Assembly: GCF_001425175.1 (NCBI RefSeq) | Contig: NZ_LMDV01000009.1 | Coordinates: 852,542 to 916,541 of the forward strand | Source: Nocardioides sp. Root1257 | GTDB taxonomy: Bacteria; Actinomycetota; Actinomycetes; Propionibacteriales; Nocardioidaceae | DNA length: 64,000 bases | Reading direction: 5' to 3' | Shown: positions 43,701-49,948 of the stretch, piece after piece | Layout: each line of letters opens with the position of its first letter | How positions within the stretch are numbered: the stretch's first letter is position 1 | Position numbers and translations under genes: made by a program | Notes under the pieces: generated by a model | Databases searched by the model: none | The model's input: only the letters and a program-made list of their open reading frames with translations | Told to the model about the DNA's origin: nothing

Positions 43701-43798
43701 TCTCGGTCCACGTCTCCAACATCCTCGCCAAGCTCGACGCGTCCGGTCGCACCGAGGCGGCCGCCATCGCACGTCGCAAGGGCCTGCTGCCCGGCTAG
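40787..43798 (+). CDS. LuxR-family ATPase regulator (LAL type)
   Basis: The 1003-residue regulator has an N-terminal AAA ATPase domain with Walker A LLSGDAGVGKTRLLVE near 60 and Walker B VLLVIEDTHWAD near 180. A long helical, TPR-like sensor region follows, about 400-930. The C-terminal LuxR helix-turn-helix at about 940-1003 includes LTPRETEILTLVADGRSNGE and AKTVSVHVSNILAKLDASGR. LAL proteins, such as MalT, activate transcription on binding ATP and an inducer. The true start may be a later ATG (40814 or 40853), since the first 22 residues are unlike the family. The targets are not evident; neighbours are the small basic protein upstream and a membrane protein downstream. Confidence 0.95.
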   Translation: MASAEISEQMTTEHGIMVDVAAHTSRTLVGRDAELTEVASSLGVGPSGTGTPEPGGVVLLSGDAGVGKTRLLVELRDLAFTEGWQVFAGHCLDFGDSALPYLPFSEVLGRIAADLPDVVEQVASQYPALTRLQPGRRVLGSADSSSGGGAEGGALDRADLFEAVHTLLETVGARTPVLLVIEDTHWADQSTRDLLSFLFSRPFDGPVAVIASYRSDDLHRRHPLRRQVAEWSRIRGVQRVALPPLSDGDVRTLIAELVPEGLAENELVGIVDRAEGNAFFVEELTSAAAGPGRWVPDDLADVLLVRLDRLDETARLVVRTASVSGRRVSHDMLAATSGLDAAALDEGLRKAVEMNVLVAQDGRYSFRHALLGEAVYDDLLPGERVRLHARYVEALQSGAAGGTAAELARHARLANDLDTALTASIQAGDEAATVAGPDEAAFHYQQALELLSDPRRCERSEVEVDKLVIAAAEALSESGDPQRAVALIQEQLDRLPDDAPPRWRSRMLTARAGILIVVDTDEDPTEISAEALALAPEGENKWRARALTVHARVLAGMGRYEEAQTVGMEALALNERLDLHRLASEAITTLSGLKKTGPKEGLREALTDAVARAEQVDAVHAELRARFLLGRSFEDWAEFDQSEEWFRSAIDRAVGAGLTWAPYALESRVQLSWIRWVRGAWDDVLDLTDLHGETPPPIPRAILSALRMSVEQGRGADVAAEARKLRRFWAREGAVAIHSAALEMVQAGRRGDAAGAVQVYDDVVAVLGRTWHEWFSARIRFGAIAVAAVARSMATMSAAERAAYVDKVERISEDGHQVVKRYSDPSGHWGPEGRAWKKRLDAETLRARWLTGVDAPPQDVLVETWRETVTCFEDFGHAHELAQVRTTYAGILRATGDTAGAREQGDLAREVAHRLGAQPLLDELKALGSTAQRTESTPDSLTPRETEILTLVADGRSNGEIAKQLFISAKTVSVHVSNILAKLDASGRTEAAAIARRKGLLPG

Positions 43799-43861
43799 AC
43801 CGGCTGGAGCCGACGGGGGCCGGCTGCGGTTGGCGGGCGCTCGCGCGGGTAGAAGGCGCGA

Positions 43862-44722
43862 GTGACCGCCGAGCCGACGCCGCTGCGCTTCCGGCAACGG
43901 GGCGAGGGTTGGCACCTCGACCCCCGTCGCAACCTGCTGTTCAAGGCGGCCGGTCTGCTGGTCCTGGTCGCGCTCCTGGTGGCCGCGAGCGGATGGCTCG
44001 CTGCCGGCCACCCGCTCCAGGCCCTGGGACTGGCGGTGGCCGGAGCCGCCCTCGGCGTGATCCCCTTCGACCGGACCACCCGGCGACTGCCGGCCCGGAC
44101 TGTCGTCCTCGACGGGCAGCCCGGGCTGCTGGTGCCGACCCACCCCGCGAAGCGGTCGACCGTGCTCGCGCTCGCCGTGCTGGGACTCATGCTGCTGGCC
44201 GGTTCGGTGGCGGCGGGCGTCGTCGGGGTCCGGGACGGCAGGGTCGGGGGCGCGATCGGCGGCGCCGTCCTGGCGATGTTCGGGCTGCTGCTCGTCGTCG
44301 GCGCCGGGGGTGCTGCCCGGGAACGGCAGGCCCTCGAGCGCGGGCTCGTCCTGCTCCCGGCCGGCCTCGTGCTCCGCACCGGCCGGCGTACGCCGCTGCT
44401 CCCGTGGGACGAGATCGCCGGCTTCCGGGACCACTGGTCGCGGCCGGGCCGCAAGATCCTGTGGACGGAGGTCACCGACCAGGTCGACAGCTGGCTGAGC
44501 GTGCAGCCCGTCCCGGGTGCGGGCTGGCCGCCGGACCCCCTGCGGGCGAGGACCGGGACACCGGACCCGACGATCAAGGTGGCCGCGATCGCGGTGGACC
44601 CGGTCGTGGTGCTGGCCGTCCTCCGCCTCTACCTCGCGCACCCCGAGCTGCGTGCGGAGCTGGCGACGGAGCGCGCGGTGCACCGCGTGAACGACACGGC
44701 CCGACGCGGAGTGCTCGGCTGA
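43862..44722 (+). CDS. Membrane protein of unknown function
   Basis: The 286-residue protein has two pairs of hydrophobic segments, about 28-65 (AGLLVLVALLVAASGWLAAG, then ALGLAVAGAALGVI) and 100-148 (VLALAVLGLMLLAGSVAAGV, then GAVLAMFGLLLVVGAGG). A cytoplasmic domain of about 135 residues follows, with a PH-like flavour (LVLLPAGLVLRTGRRTPLLP, then WDEIAGFRDHW). It starts at a GTG; a TAGAAG hexamer six bases earlier could be a -10 box for a leaderless message. No family recognised. Confidence 0.75.
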   Translation: MTAEPTPLRFRQRGEGWHLDPRRNLLFKAAGLLVLVALLVAASGWLAAGHPLQALGLAVAGAALGVIPFDRTTRRLPARTVVLDGQPGLLVPTHPAKRSTVLALAVLGLMLLAGSVAAGVVGVRDGRVGGAIGGAVLAMFGLLLVVGAGGAARERQALERGLVLLPAGLVLRTGRRTPLLPWDEIAGFRDHWSRPGRKILWTEVTDQVDSWLSVQPVPGAGWPPDPLRARTGTPDPTIKVAAIAVDPVVVLAVLRLYLAHPELRAELATERAVHRVNDTARRGVLG

Positions 44723-44818
44723 CGTTCACCCCTCGGCACGGTGTACGCCGGGGGCGCGTGGGTACATGATCGACACCTACGCACGCGACCCCCAACACCC
44801 GATCCAGGGAGGACCCCT

Positions 44819-45061
44819 ATGACCCCCGAAGAGCCCCTCAGCGACGACGACATGACCACCGGCCCGGGCGGCGACGTCCCCACGGGTGGCGGTGACGCCG
44901 ACGGCACCGACGGCGACGGCACCGACGGCGACGCGACCGACACGACGGACGGCGACGGCTCGGACAGTGACGGCACCGACGGCGACGCGTCGGACGGCGA
45001 CGGCACCGACGGCGATGGCGCGGACGGCGACGGCTCCGACAGCGACGGCACCGACTCCTGA
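44819..45061 (+). CDS. Asp/Gly-rich repeat peptide, possible substrate of the adjacent oxygenase
   Basis: The 80-residue protein has a short leader-like N-terminus (MTPEEPLSDDDMTTGPGGDV) and then about 55 residues made only of Asp, Gly, Thr, Ser and Ala in a DGDGTDGD/DGSDSDGT pattern. There is no signal peptide. GGGAGG precedes the ATG. The stop is 8 bases before the oxygenase start. Repeats of the form DxDGxD can bind calcium, so a calcium-binding or simply acidic protein is possible. A leader plus repetitive core beside a modifying enzyme is also the layout of a ribosomally made, modified peptide. Both are inference. Confidence 0.75.
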   Translation: MTPEEPLSDDDMTTGPGGDVPTGGGDADGTDGDGTDGDATDTTDGDGSDSDGTDGDASDGDGTDGDGADGDGSDSDGTDS

Positions 45062-45069
45062 GTTCTCCG

Positions 45070-46191
45070 TTGACCGGCGGGGCGCTCGACCTGCTCAGCG
45101 GTGACGCCCGGACCTTCCTGGAGAAGGTCTGGGCGTCTCGCGTGCACCTGCACCGCGCCGACCCGGCCGCCCTCGTCGGCCTGCTCTCGCTCGACGACGC
45201 CGACCACCTGCTGACCTCGACCGCGATCCGCACCCCCGCGATCCGGGTCGCCCAGGACGGCTCGGTGCTGCCGGAGTCGTCGTACACCCGCGGCGCGACG
45301 CTCGCGGGCAAGCCCGTCACCGGGCTCGTCGACGCCCGCAAGGCGCTCGCTCTGTTCGACGGCGGCGCGACGATCGTCTTCCAGGGCCTGCAGCGCTACT
45401 GGCAGCCGCTGACCGAGCTGGTCGCCGAGCTGGAGCTCGAGCTCGGCCACCCCTGCCAGGCGAACGCCTACCTGACGCCCCCGGGTGCGCAGGGCTTCGC
45501 GGTCCACTCCGACACCCACGACGTCTTCGTCTTCCAGACGGCCGGCTCCAAGCAGTGGGAGGTCCACGGACCCGACGGGCCGGAGGAGGTGCTGCTGGAG
45601 CCGGGGCTCTCGATGTACCTGCCCACCGGCACCCCGCACGCCGCCCGCGCCCAGGAGACCGTCTCCCTGCACGTCACGCTCGGCATCAACCAGCTCACCT
45701 GGCGCGGCCTCGTCGAGCGCAGCATCAAGCCGGTGCTGGCCGATGTCCCCGACGAGCACCTGCCGGCCGGCTACCTCGACGAACCCGGCCAGCTCGCCGA
45801 CGCGCTCGCCGACCGGCTCGAGTCCCTCGCCGACGCCCTACGCCGGGTCGACGCGCCGGCCGCGGTCGAGGCCGAGATCCGCCGGTTCCTGACCTCCCGG
45901 CCGCCGCGGCTCGCCGGCGGCCTGCGCGACGTGCTCGGCCGCGACACGATCGACGCGACGACCCGCCTGCGCCGCCGACCGGGGCACCCGTGCGTGCTGC
46001 TCGACCGCGGCGACCGGCTCGACGTGCTGCTCGGCGACCGCACGATGACCGTGCCGGCCCGGATCCGCGGCGCGCTCGAGGAGGTCCGGACGCGGGGCGA
46101 GCTCACCCCCGCCGACCTGCCGCTGGACCCGGAGAGCAACCTGGTGCTGTGCCGACGACTGATCCGCGAAGGGCTGCTGGAGATCGCGTGA
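45070..46191 (+). CDS. JmjC/cupin-4 Fe(II)/2-oxoglutarate oxygenase
   Basis: The 373-residue protein resembles ribosomal oxygenases (E. coli YcfD, human MINA53/NO66). A JmjC barrel, about 80-215, carries the iron-binding triad His146-x-Asp148 (AVHSDTHDVFVFQTAG) and His190 (LPTGTPHAARAQ). A helical dimerisation region is at 225-300, and a C-terminal winged-helix-like part ends LCRRLIREGLLEIA. YcfD hydroxylates an arginine of ribosomal protein L16, so that is the main known alternative role. The start is a TTG 8 bases after the Asp/Gly-rich gene, and the stop overlaps the ferredoxin-like gene by four bases, so the three form one unit. Confidence 0.9.
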   Translation: MTGGALDLLSGDARTFLEKVWASRVHLHRADPAALVGLLSLDDADHLLTSTAIRTPAIRVAQDGSVLPESSYTRGATLAGKPVTGLVDARKALALFDGGATIVFQGLQRYWQPLTELVAELELELGHPCQANAYLTPPGAQGFAVHSDTHDVFVFQTAGSKQWEVHGPDGPEEVLLEPGLSMYLPTGTPHAARAQETVSLHVTLGINQLTWRGLVERSIKPVLADVPDEHLPAGYLDEPGQLADALADRLESLADALRRVDAPAAVEAEIRRFLTSRPPRLAGGLRDVLGRDTIDATTRLRRRPGHPCVLLDRGDRLDVLLGDRTMTVPARIRGALEEVRTRGELTPADLPLDPESNLVLCRRLIREGLLEIA

Positions 46192-47084
46192 CACCGCCCG
46201 AGCCGGGGTTCCGCTGCGCGGCCGCCAGCCTGCTGCGCGACGAGCCCGTCCTCGGCACCGCCACCCACGTCCGCACCTGGCTGCTCCTCGAGCACGTCGG
46301 TCCGTGGGGCGACAAGGCGCTGCGCGACGCACGCCTGCCCGAGGGCCTGGGCGCCGAGCTCCAGCGCCGCGCCGCCGAGCACCGGGCCAAGATCCTGCTG
46401 ATCCGCCGCTTCAGCTCGACCCCCGACGGCGACGGGCTGCGCGTCTTCGCTGCGTACGCCGACCCGGTGCGCCCGCGCCTCGAGGTCGGACGCCTGGCCG
46501 ACCCGCGCGAGGCGCTCGACGTCGACCTCGGGTCGCTGCGAACGGGCGGGTCGAGCGGCCTGGCGCCGTACGACGGGTCGATCTTCTGCGTCTGCACCAA
46601 CGGCCGCCACGACGCCTGCTGCGCCGAGCGCGGCCGGCCGGTGGCGAAGGCGCTCGACGGAGCGCGACCGGAGGAGACCTGGGAGGTCTCGCACGTCGGC
46701 GGCGACCGGTTCGCCGCCAACATGGTCGTGCTCCCGCACGGGCTCTACTACGGGCGCCTCGACCCGGTCTCCGCGATCTCGGTGGCGGGCTCGCACCTCT
46801 CGGGCCAGCTCGACCTCGACCACCTGCGCGGGCGGTCGTCGCAGCCGACGGGGGTCCAGGCCGCCGAGATCTTCCTGCGTCGCGAGCTCGCCGAGACCCG
46901 CGAGGACGCGCTCGTCCTGGCCGGGCGCTCGTCGGACGGCACGGTCGCCTTCGAGGTCGGTGGCGCGACGTACGACGTCCAGGTCCGCACGGTCCGCGAC
47001 ACGACCGCGCGCCTCACCTGCAAGGCCGGCCGGGACAACCCCGTGCCGGCCCACGAGCTGGTGTCGGTCAGGCGCCGTTCCTGA
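46188..47084 (+). CDS. Apd1-like sucrase/ferredoxin-family [2Fe-2S] protein
   Basis: The 298-residue protein belongs to the sucrase/ferredoxin-like (COG4759, Apd1) family, with a thioredoxin-like fold. SIFCVCTNGRHDACCAERG at about 132-150 holds Cys134, Cys136, Cys144 and Cys145. VSHVGGDRFAANMVVLPHG at about 168-185 supplies His169 and His184; in yeast Apd1 two Cys and two His bind a [2Fe-2S] cluster. It is a plausible electron donor or redox partner. The GTG start lies inside the oxygenase stop (GTGA), and it shares a 17-base 3' overlap with the convergent gene. COG4759 genes are often seen beside cupin-4 genes in actinobacteria, to my recollection. Confidence 0.9.
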   Translation: MTPPEPGFRCAAASLLRDEPVLGTATHVRTWLLLEHVGPWGDKALRDARLPEGLGAELQRRAAEHRAKILLIRRFSSTPDGDGLRVFAAYADPVRPRLEVGRLADPREALDVDLGSLRTGGSSGLAPYDGSIFCVCTNGRHDACCAERGRPVAKALDGARPEETWEVSHVGGDRFAANMVVLPHGLYYGRLDPVSAISVAGSHLSGQLDLDHLRGRSSQPTGVQAAEIFLRRELAETREDALVLAGRSSDGTVAFEVGGATYDVQVRTVRDTTARLTCKAGRDNPVPAHELVSVRRRS

Positions 47085-47634
47085 CGCCGGCCAGCACGCC
47101 GGACCCCTCGTCCCACGCACCGGTCAGCACGGCGTCGACGTCGAGCTCCTCGCCGACCCGGCGGACGACGACCGTCTCGAGGTCGGCGGGCACCTCGGTG
47201 CCGACGGCTCCGGTCCCGGCGACGGCGACGCTGGGCTCGCGCGTCTCGCGCTCGCCGTCGACCTCGAAGTACTCCTCGGCGCCGACCCCACCGGTCAGCA
47301 CCGTGGCTGCCAGGGTGTGCCGCCACACCGGGTCGGCGGTCGCGTCGTAGACCCAGCGGGTGCCGAGCGCCGAGTGCTCGGTGGTGCCGACGAGCGCCGC
47401 CTCGGCGCCCTGGAGGGGCGCCGAGCGATAGCTCAGCGGCACGTGCAGCACCACTCCGTCGTCGCTGCGGAGCAGGATGCCCTCCAGGCCGACCTCGCCG
47501 TCGGGGTCGTCGAGGCGGTAGCTGCCGAACGGCTTCAGGCCGGTCAGCCCGTCCGCCCACGGCTGGCTCGGCAGCCACGCGGCGAGCAGCTCGGACTTCG
47601 ACGGGGTCAGGGACGCGTGGTGGAGAAGGGCCAT
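47068..47634 (-). CDS. Maltokinase N-cap-like (CG0192-type) protein
   Basis: The 188-residue protein matches the N-terminal cap domain of maltokinase (Pep2/Mak) and the stand-alone CG0192 proteins. MALLHHASLTPSKSELLAAW and LPSQPWADGL are at the start, RLDDPDGEVGLEG near 40, VLHVPLSYRSAPLQGAEAAL near 62, and EHSALGTRWVYDATADPVW near 86. The kinase domain that follows the cap in maltokinase is absent and not encoded nearby, so the protein probably binds a sugar or nucleotide without catalysis. It is convergent with the Apd1-like gene and divergent from the FAD oxidase. Confidence 0.85.
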   Translation of the reverse strand: MALLHHASLTPSKSELLAAWLPSQPWADGLTGLKPFGSYRLDDPDGEVGLEGILLRSDDGVVLHVPLSYRSAPLQGAEAALVGTTEHSALGTRWVYDATADPVWRHTLAATVLTGGVGAEEYFEVDGERETREPSVAVAGTGAVGTEVPADLETVVVRRVGEELDVDAVLTGAWDEGSGVLAGVRNGA

Positions 47635-47687
47635 GGACCGACCCTAGACGTGCCCCCGACGTGACCGCCGACGTGCAGACTGGGGTG

Positions 47688-49127
47688 ATGGCCGTCACCG
47701 CCGACCGCATCGACCTCGCCCCGCTCGTCGCCGCCCTGCCCGACGGAGCCGTCGTCACCGACGTCGAGCGGATGGACAAGTACCGCTGGGACCGCGCGCT
47801 CGACCCGGCCGCCGGCACGCCGCTCGCGGTGGTCCGCGCGACCTCGACCGCCGACGTGCAGGCGGCCGTCCGGTTCGCCGCCGAGCGCGGAATCGGGGTC
47901 GTCCCGCGCGGCGCGGGCACCGGGCTGTCCGGGGGCGCGACGGCGCAGGACGGCTGCCTCGTCGTCTCGACCGAGCGGATGACCTCGGTCGAGATCGACC
48001 CGACCACGCGCACGGCGGTGGTCGAGCCCGGAGCGCTCAACGTGGCGGTCAAGCAGGCCGCCGCGGCCCACGAGCTCTGGTACCCGCCCGACCCCTCGTC
48101 GTACGAGATCTGCTCGATCGGGGGCAACGTCGCCACCAACGCCGGCGGCCTGTGCTGCGTGAAGTACGGCGTGACGACCGACTACGTCCTCGGCCTCACC
48201 GTGGTGCTCGCCGACGGCACCGCGGTCGAGCTCGGCGGGCCGCGGCTCAAGGACGTCGCCGGGCTGTCGCTGACCAAGCTCTTCGTCGGCAGCGAGGGGA
48301 CCCTGGGCATCATCACCCGCGTGGTGCTCCGGCTGGTCCCGGCGCTGCGCGCCCCGTCGACGCTGGTGGCGACCTTCGGGTCGCTCGACGCCGCGACCGC
48401 GACCGTCCTCGACCTCACCCGGCGGCTGCGGCCCTCGATGCTCGAGCTCATGGACCGGACCTCGATCAACGCCGTCGAGGACCTCACCCGGATGGGCCTG
48501 GACCGCGACGCCGAGGCGATGCTCGTCATGCAGTCCGACGAGCCCGGTGCCCGGGCGGCCGAGGAGATCGCCGAGATGGCGAAGGTCTGCGACGGCAACG
48601 GCGCGGCCGAGGTCTTCCACACCGACGACCCCGAGGAGGGCGCGGCGTTCGTCGCGGCCCGCCGGATGGTGATCCCGGCGATGGAGCCGCACGGCTCGCT
48701 GCTGCTCGAGGACGTCGGAGTGCCGCTGCCCCAGCTCGGCGCCCTCGTGCGCGGCATCGAGGAGATCGCGGCCGATCGCGACGTGCTGATCGCGGTCGTC
48801 GCCCACGCCGGCGACGGCAACACCCACCCACTGATCGTCTTCGACCCGGCCGACGCCGACCAGTCGGCCCGCGCGAACGCGGCGTACGCCGACGTGATGG
48901 ACCTCGGCATCGCCCTCGGCGGCACCATCACCGGCGAGCACGGCGTCGGCCGCCTGAAGCGACCGTGGCTCCCGGACTACCTCGGCCCCGACGCCCTCGC
49001 CCTCAACGAGCGCATCAAGCACGCCCTCGACCCGCAGGGCATCCTCAACCCGGGCGCGGTCTTCGACATCGGTGGTTTCGAGACAGGCGCTAGCGCGCCT
49101 TCCTCAACCGTCGGTCCCGGTGGTTGA
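47688..49127 (+). CDS. GlcD-type FAD-linked oxidase
   Basis: The 479-residue flavoenzyme has a PP-loop FAD domain (GVVPRGAGTGLSGGATAQ near 72, CSIGGNVATNAGGLCCVKYG near 143, FVGSEGTLGIITRVVLRL near 200). The FAD-linked oxidase C-terminal domain follows, with AHAGDGNTHPLIVF near 374 and GGTITGEHGVGRLKRPW near 410. It probably oxidises glycolate, D-lactate or another 2-hydroxyacid. Relatives end near ILNPGAVF; here 17 or so extra residues (GGFETGASAPSSTVGPGG) are read from a repeat element inserted over the stop. The ATG is preceded by GGGGTG; a GTG at 47661 is possible. Downstream is the convergent SDR gene. Confidence 0.93.
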   Translation: MAVTADRIDLAPLVAALPDGAVVTDVERMDKYRWDRALDPAAGTPLAVVRATSTADVQAAVRFAAERGIGVVPRGAGTGLSGGATAQDGCLVVSTERMTSVEIDPTTRTAVVEPGALNVAVKQAAAAHELWYPPDPSSYEICSIGGNVATNAGGLCCVKYGVTTDYVLGLTVVLADGTAVELGGPRLKDVAGLSLTKLFVGSEGTLGIITRVVLRLVPALRAPSTLVATFGSLDAATATVLDLTRRLRPSMLELMDRTSINAVEDLTRMGLDRDAEAMLVMQSDEPGARAAEEIAEMAKVCDGNGAAEVFHTDDPEEGAAFVAARRMVIPAMEPHGSLLLEDVGVPLPQLGALVRGIEEIAADRDVLIAVVAHAGDGNTHPLIVFDPADADQSARANAAYADVMDLGIALGGTITGEHGVGRLKRPWLPDYLGPDALALNERIKHALDPQGILNPGAVFDIGGFETGASAPSSTVGPGG

Positions 49128-49157
49128 GGAAGGACGAAGTCCTGTCTCGAAACCACC
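49071..49157. repeat. Cloverleaf-shaped palindromic repeat element
   Basis: A perfect 17-bp outer inverted repeat (GGTGGTTTCGAGACAGG with its complement at 49141-49157) encloses three smaller hairpins: GCGCTAGCGC, a perfect 12-bp stem CCTTCCTCAACC/GGTTGAGGAAGG around a 12-base loop, and AGGAC-GAA-GTCCT. The single strand can fold as a four-armed cloverleaf. It lies at the convergent junction of the FAD oxidase and the SDR gene and may act as a two-way terminator. I recall this arm sequence as a highly repeated element in Nocardioides genomes. It provides the oxidase's stop codon. Confidence 0.9.
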
Positions 49158-49172
49158 ACCGTGTGCGCGCAT

Positions 49173-49892
49173 TCAGCTGAACGCTGCGAGGACGTGCTTG
49201 TTGAGGTCCGGGTAGCGCATCAGGTGCGCGCCGCCGTTGATGTCGAGCACCTCGCCCGTCACCCACGCGGCGTTGGCGAGGTAGACCGCGGCCTCGGCGA
49301 TCTCGTCGGGCGTGCCGGAGCGGCCCAGGGGAGTGTTGGCGAGGTAGTCGTCCTCGATCCCCGCGATGTCCATCGCCGGCTGGGTGAGCGGTGTGACCAC
49401 GAGTCCGGGCGCGATCGCGTTGACCCGGATGCCGCGCGAGCCGAGCTCCAGCGCGGTGACCTCGGTGAGCATGGAGAGGCCCGCCTTCGCGGCGCAGTAC
49501 GGCGCCAGGCCGGCGCCCGGCTGCCGGGCGTTGAGGGACGACAGCGAGATGATCGAGCCGCCCGCGGACAGTCGCTGGCCCGCGTGCTTCATCACGATGA
49601 ACGCCCCGGTCAGGCAGACGTCCACGACGCGGCGCCACTCCTCGACCGCGAGGTCGGTGACCAGGCCGAGCGTCGAGACGCCGGCGCTGTTGACCACCGT
49701 GTCGAGACGTCGGTGCGACGCCAGCACGCCGTCCAGGAACGCGACGACCGTCGCCTCGTCCGTCACGTCGACGCCCGGCAGGTCGGCGACCTCGACCCGC
49801 CAGCCCTCCGCCGTGAACCGGGCGGCGATGGCCGCCCCGATACCCGACGCACCACCGAAGACGACCGCCACGCGGCCGGACTGCTCACCCAT
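49173..49892 (-). CDS. Short-chain dehydrogenase/reductase
   Basis: The 239-residue classical SDR has the cofactor loop VAVVFGGASGIGAAIAARF near residue 8 (GxxxGxG), a VVNSAGVSTLG strand near 85, the catalytic Ser in IISLSSLNARQPG and the Tyr-x-x-x-Lys in LAPYCAAKAGLSMLTEV near 147, and IAPGLVVTPL near 180. The NN(A/S)G motif is N-S-A-G here. It oxidises or reduces an alcohol/ketone with NAD(P). It is divergent from the flavin monooxygenase, with a palindrome between them, so it is likely under the same TetR repressor. The chosen ATG follows GGGAGTG. Confidence 0.95.
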   Translation of the reverse strand: MGEQSGRVAVVFGGASGIGAAIAARFTAEGWRVEVADLPGVDVTDEATVVAFLDGVLASHRRLDTVVNSAGVSTLGLVTDLAVEEWRRVVDVCLTGAFIVMKHAGQRLSAGGSIISLSSLNARQPGAGLAPYCAAKAGLSMLTEVTALELGSRGIRVNAIAPGLVVTPLTQPAMDIAGIEDDYLANTPLGRSGTPDEIAEAAVYLANAAWVTGEVLDINGGAHLMRYPDLNKHVLAAFS

Positions 49893-49909
49893 GTCACTCC
49901 CTCGCTGTT

Positions 49910-49948
49910 AGTTGACGCGTGTCAACTTAGGGCCTAGCGTCCCCTGCG
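49910..49948 (+). promoter_or_regulatory. Leaderless promoter with an overlapping palindromic operator
   Basis: TTGACG (49912-49917), a 17-base spacer and TAGCGT (49935-49940) form a good -35/-10 promoter that starts transcription at or next to the GTG of the monooxygenase, seven bases downstream of the -10. A palindrome AGTTGAC-GCGT-... with right arm GTCAACT (49910-49927) overlaps the -35 box and lies between the divergent SDR and monooxygenase genes. It is a probable site for the TetR protein encoded downstream. Confidence 0.7.

Noticed and set aside
40751..44683. A 1310-codon open frame antisense to the LuxR regulator
   Set aside because: Repetitive Arg/Gly/Leu-rich product without domain motifs; the plus strand encodes a clear LAL protein.
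44890..45058. Noncoding GC-rich microsatellite instead of a gene
   Set aside because: The repeat is exactly in frame with an ATG and good ribosome site, and the stop is correctly placed before the next gene.
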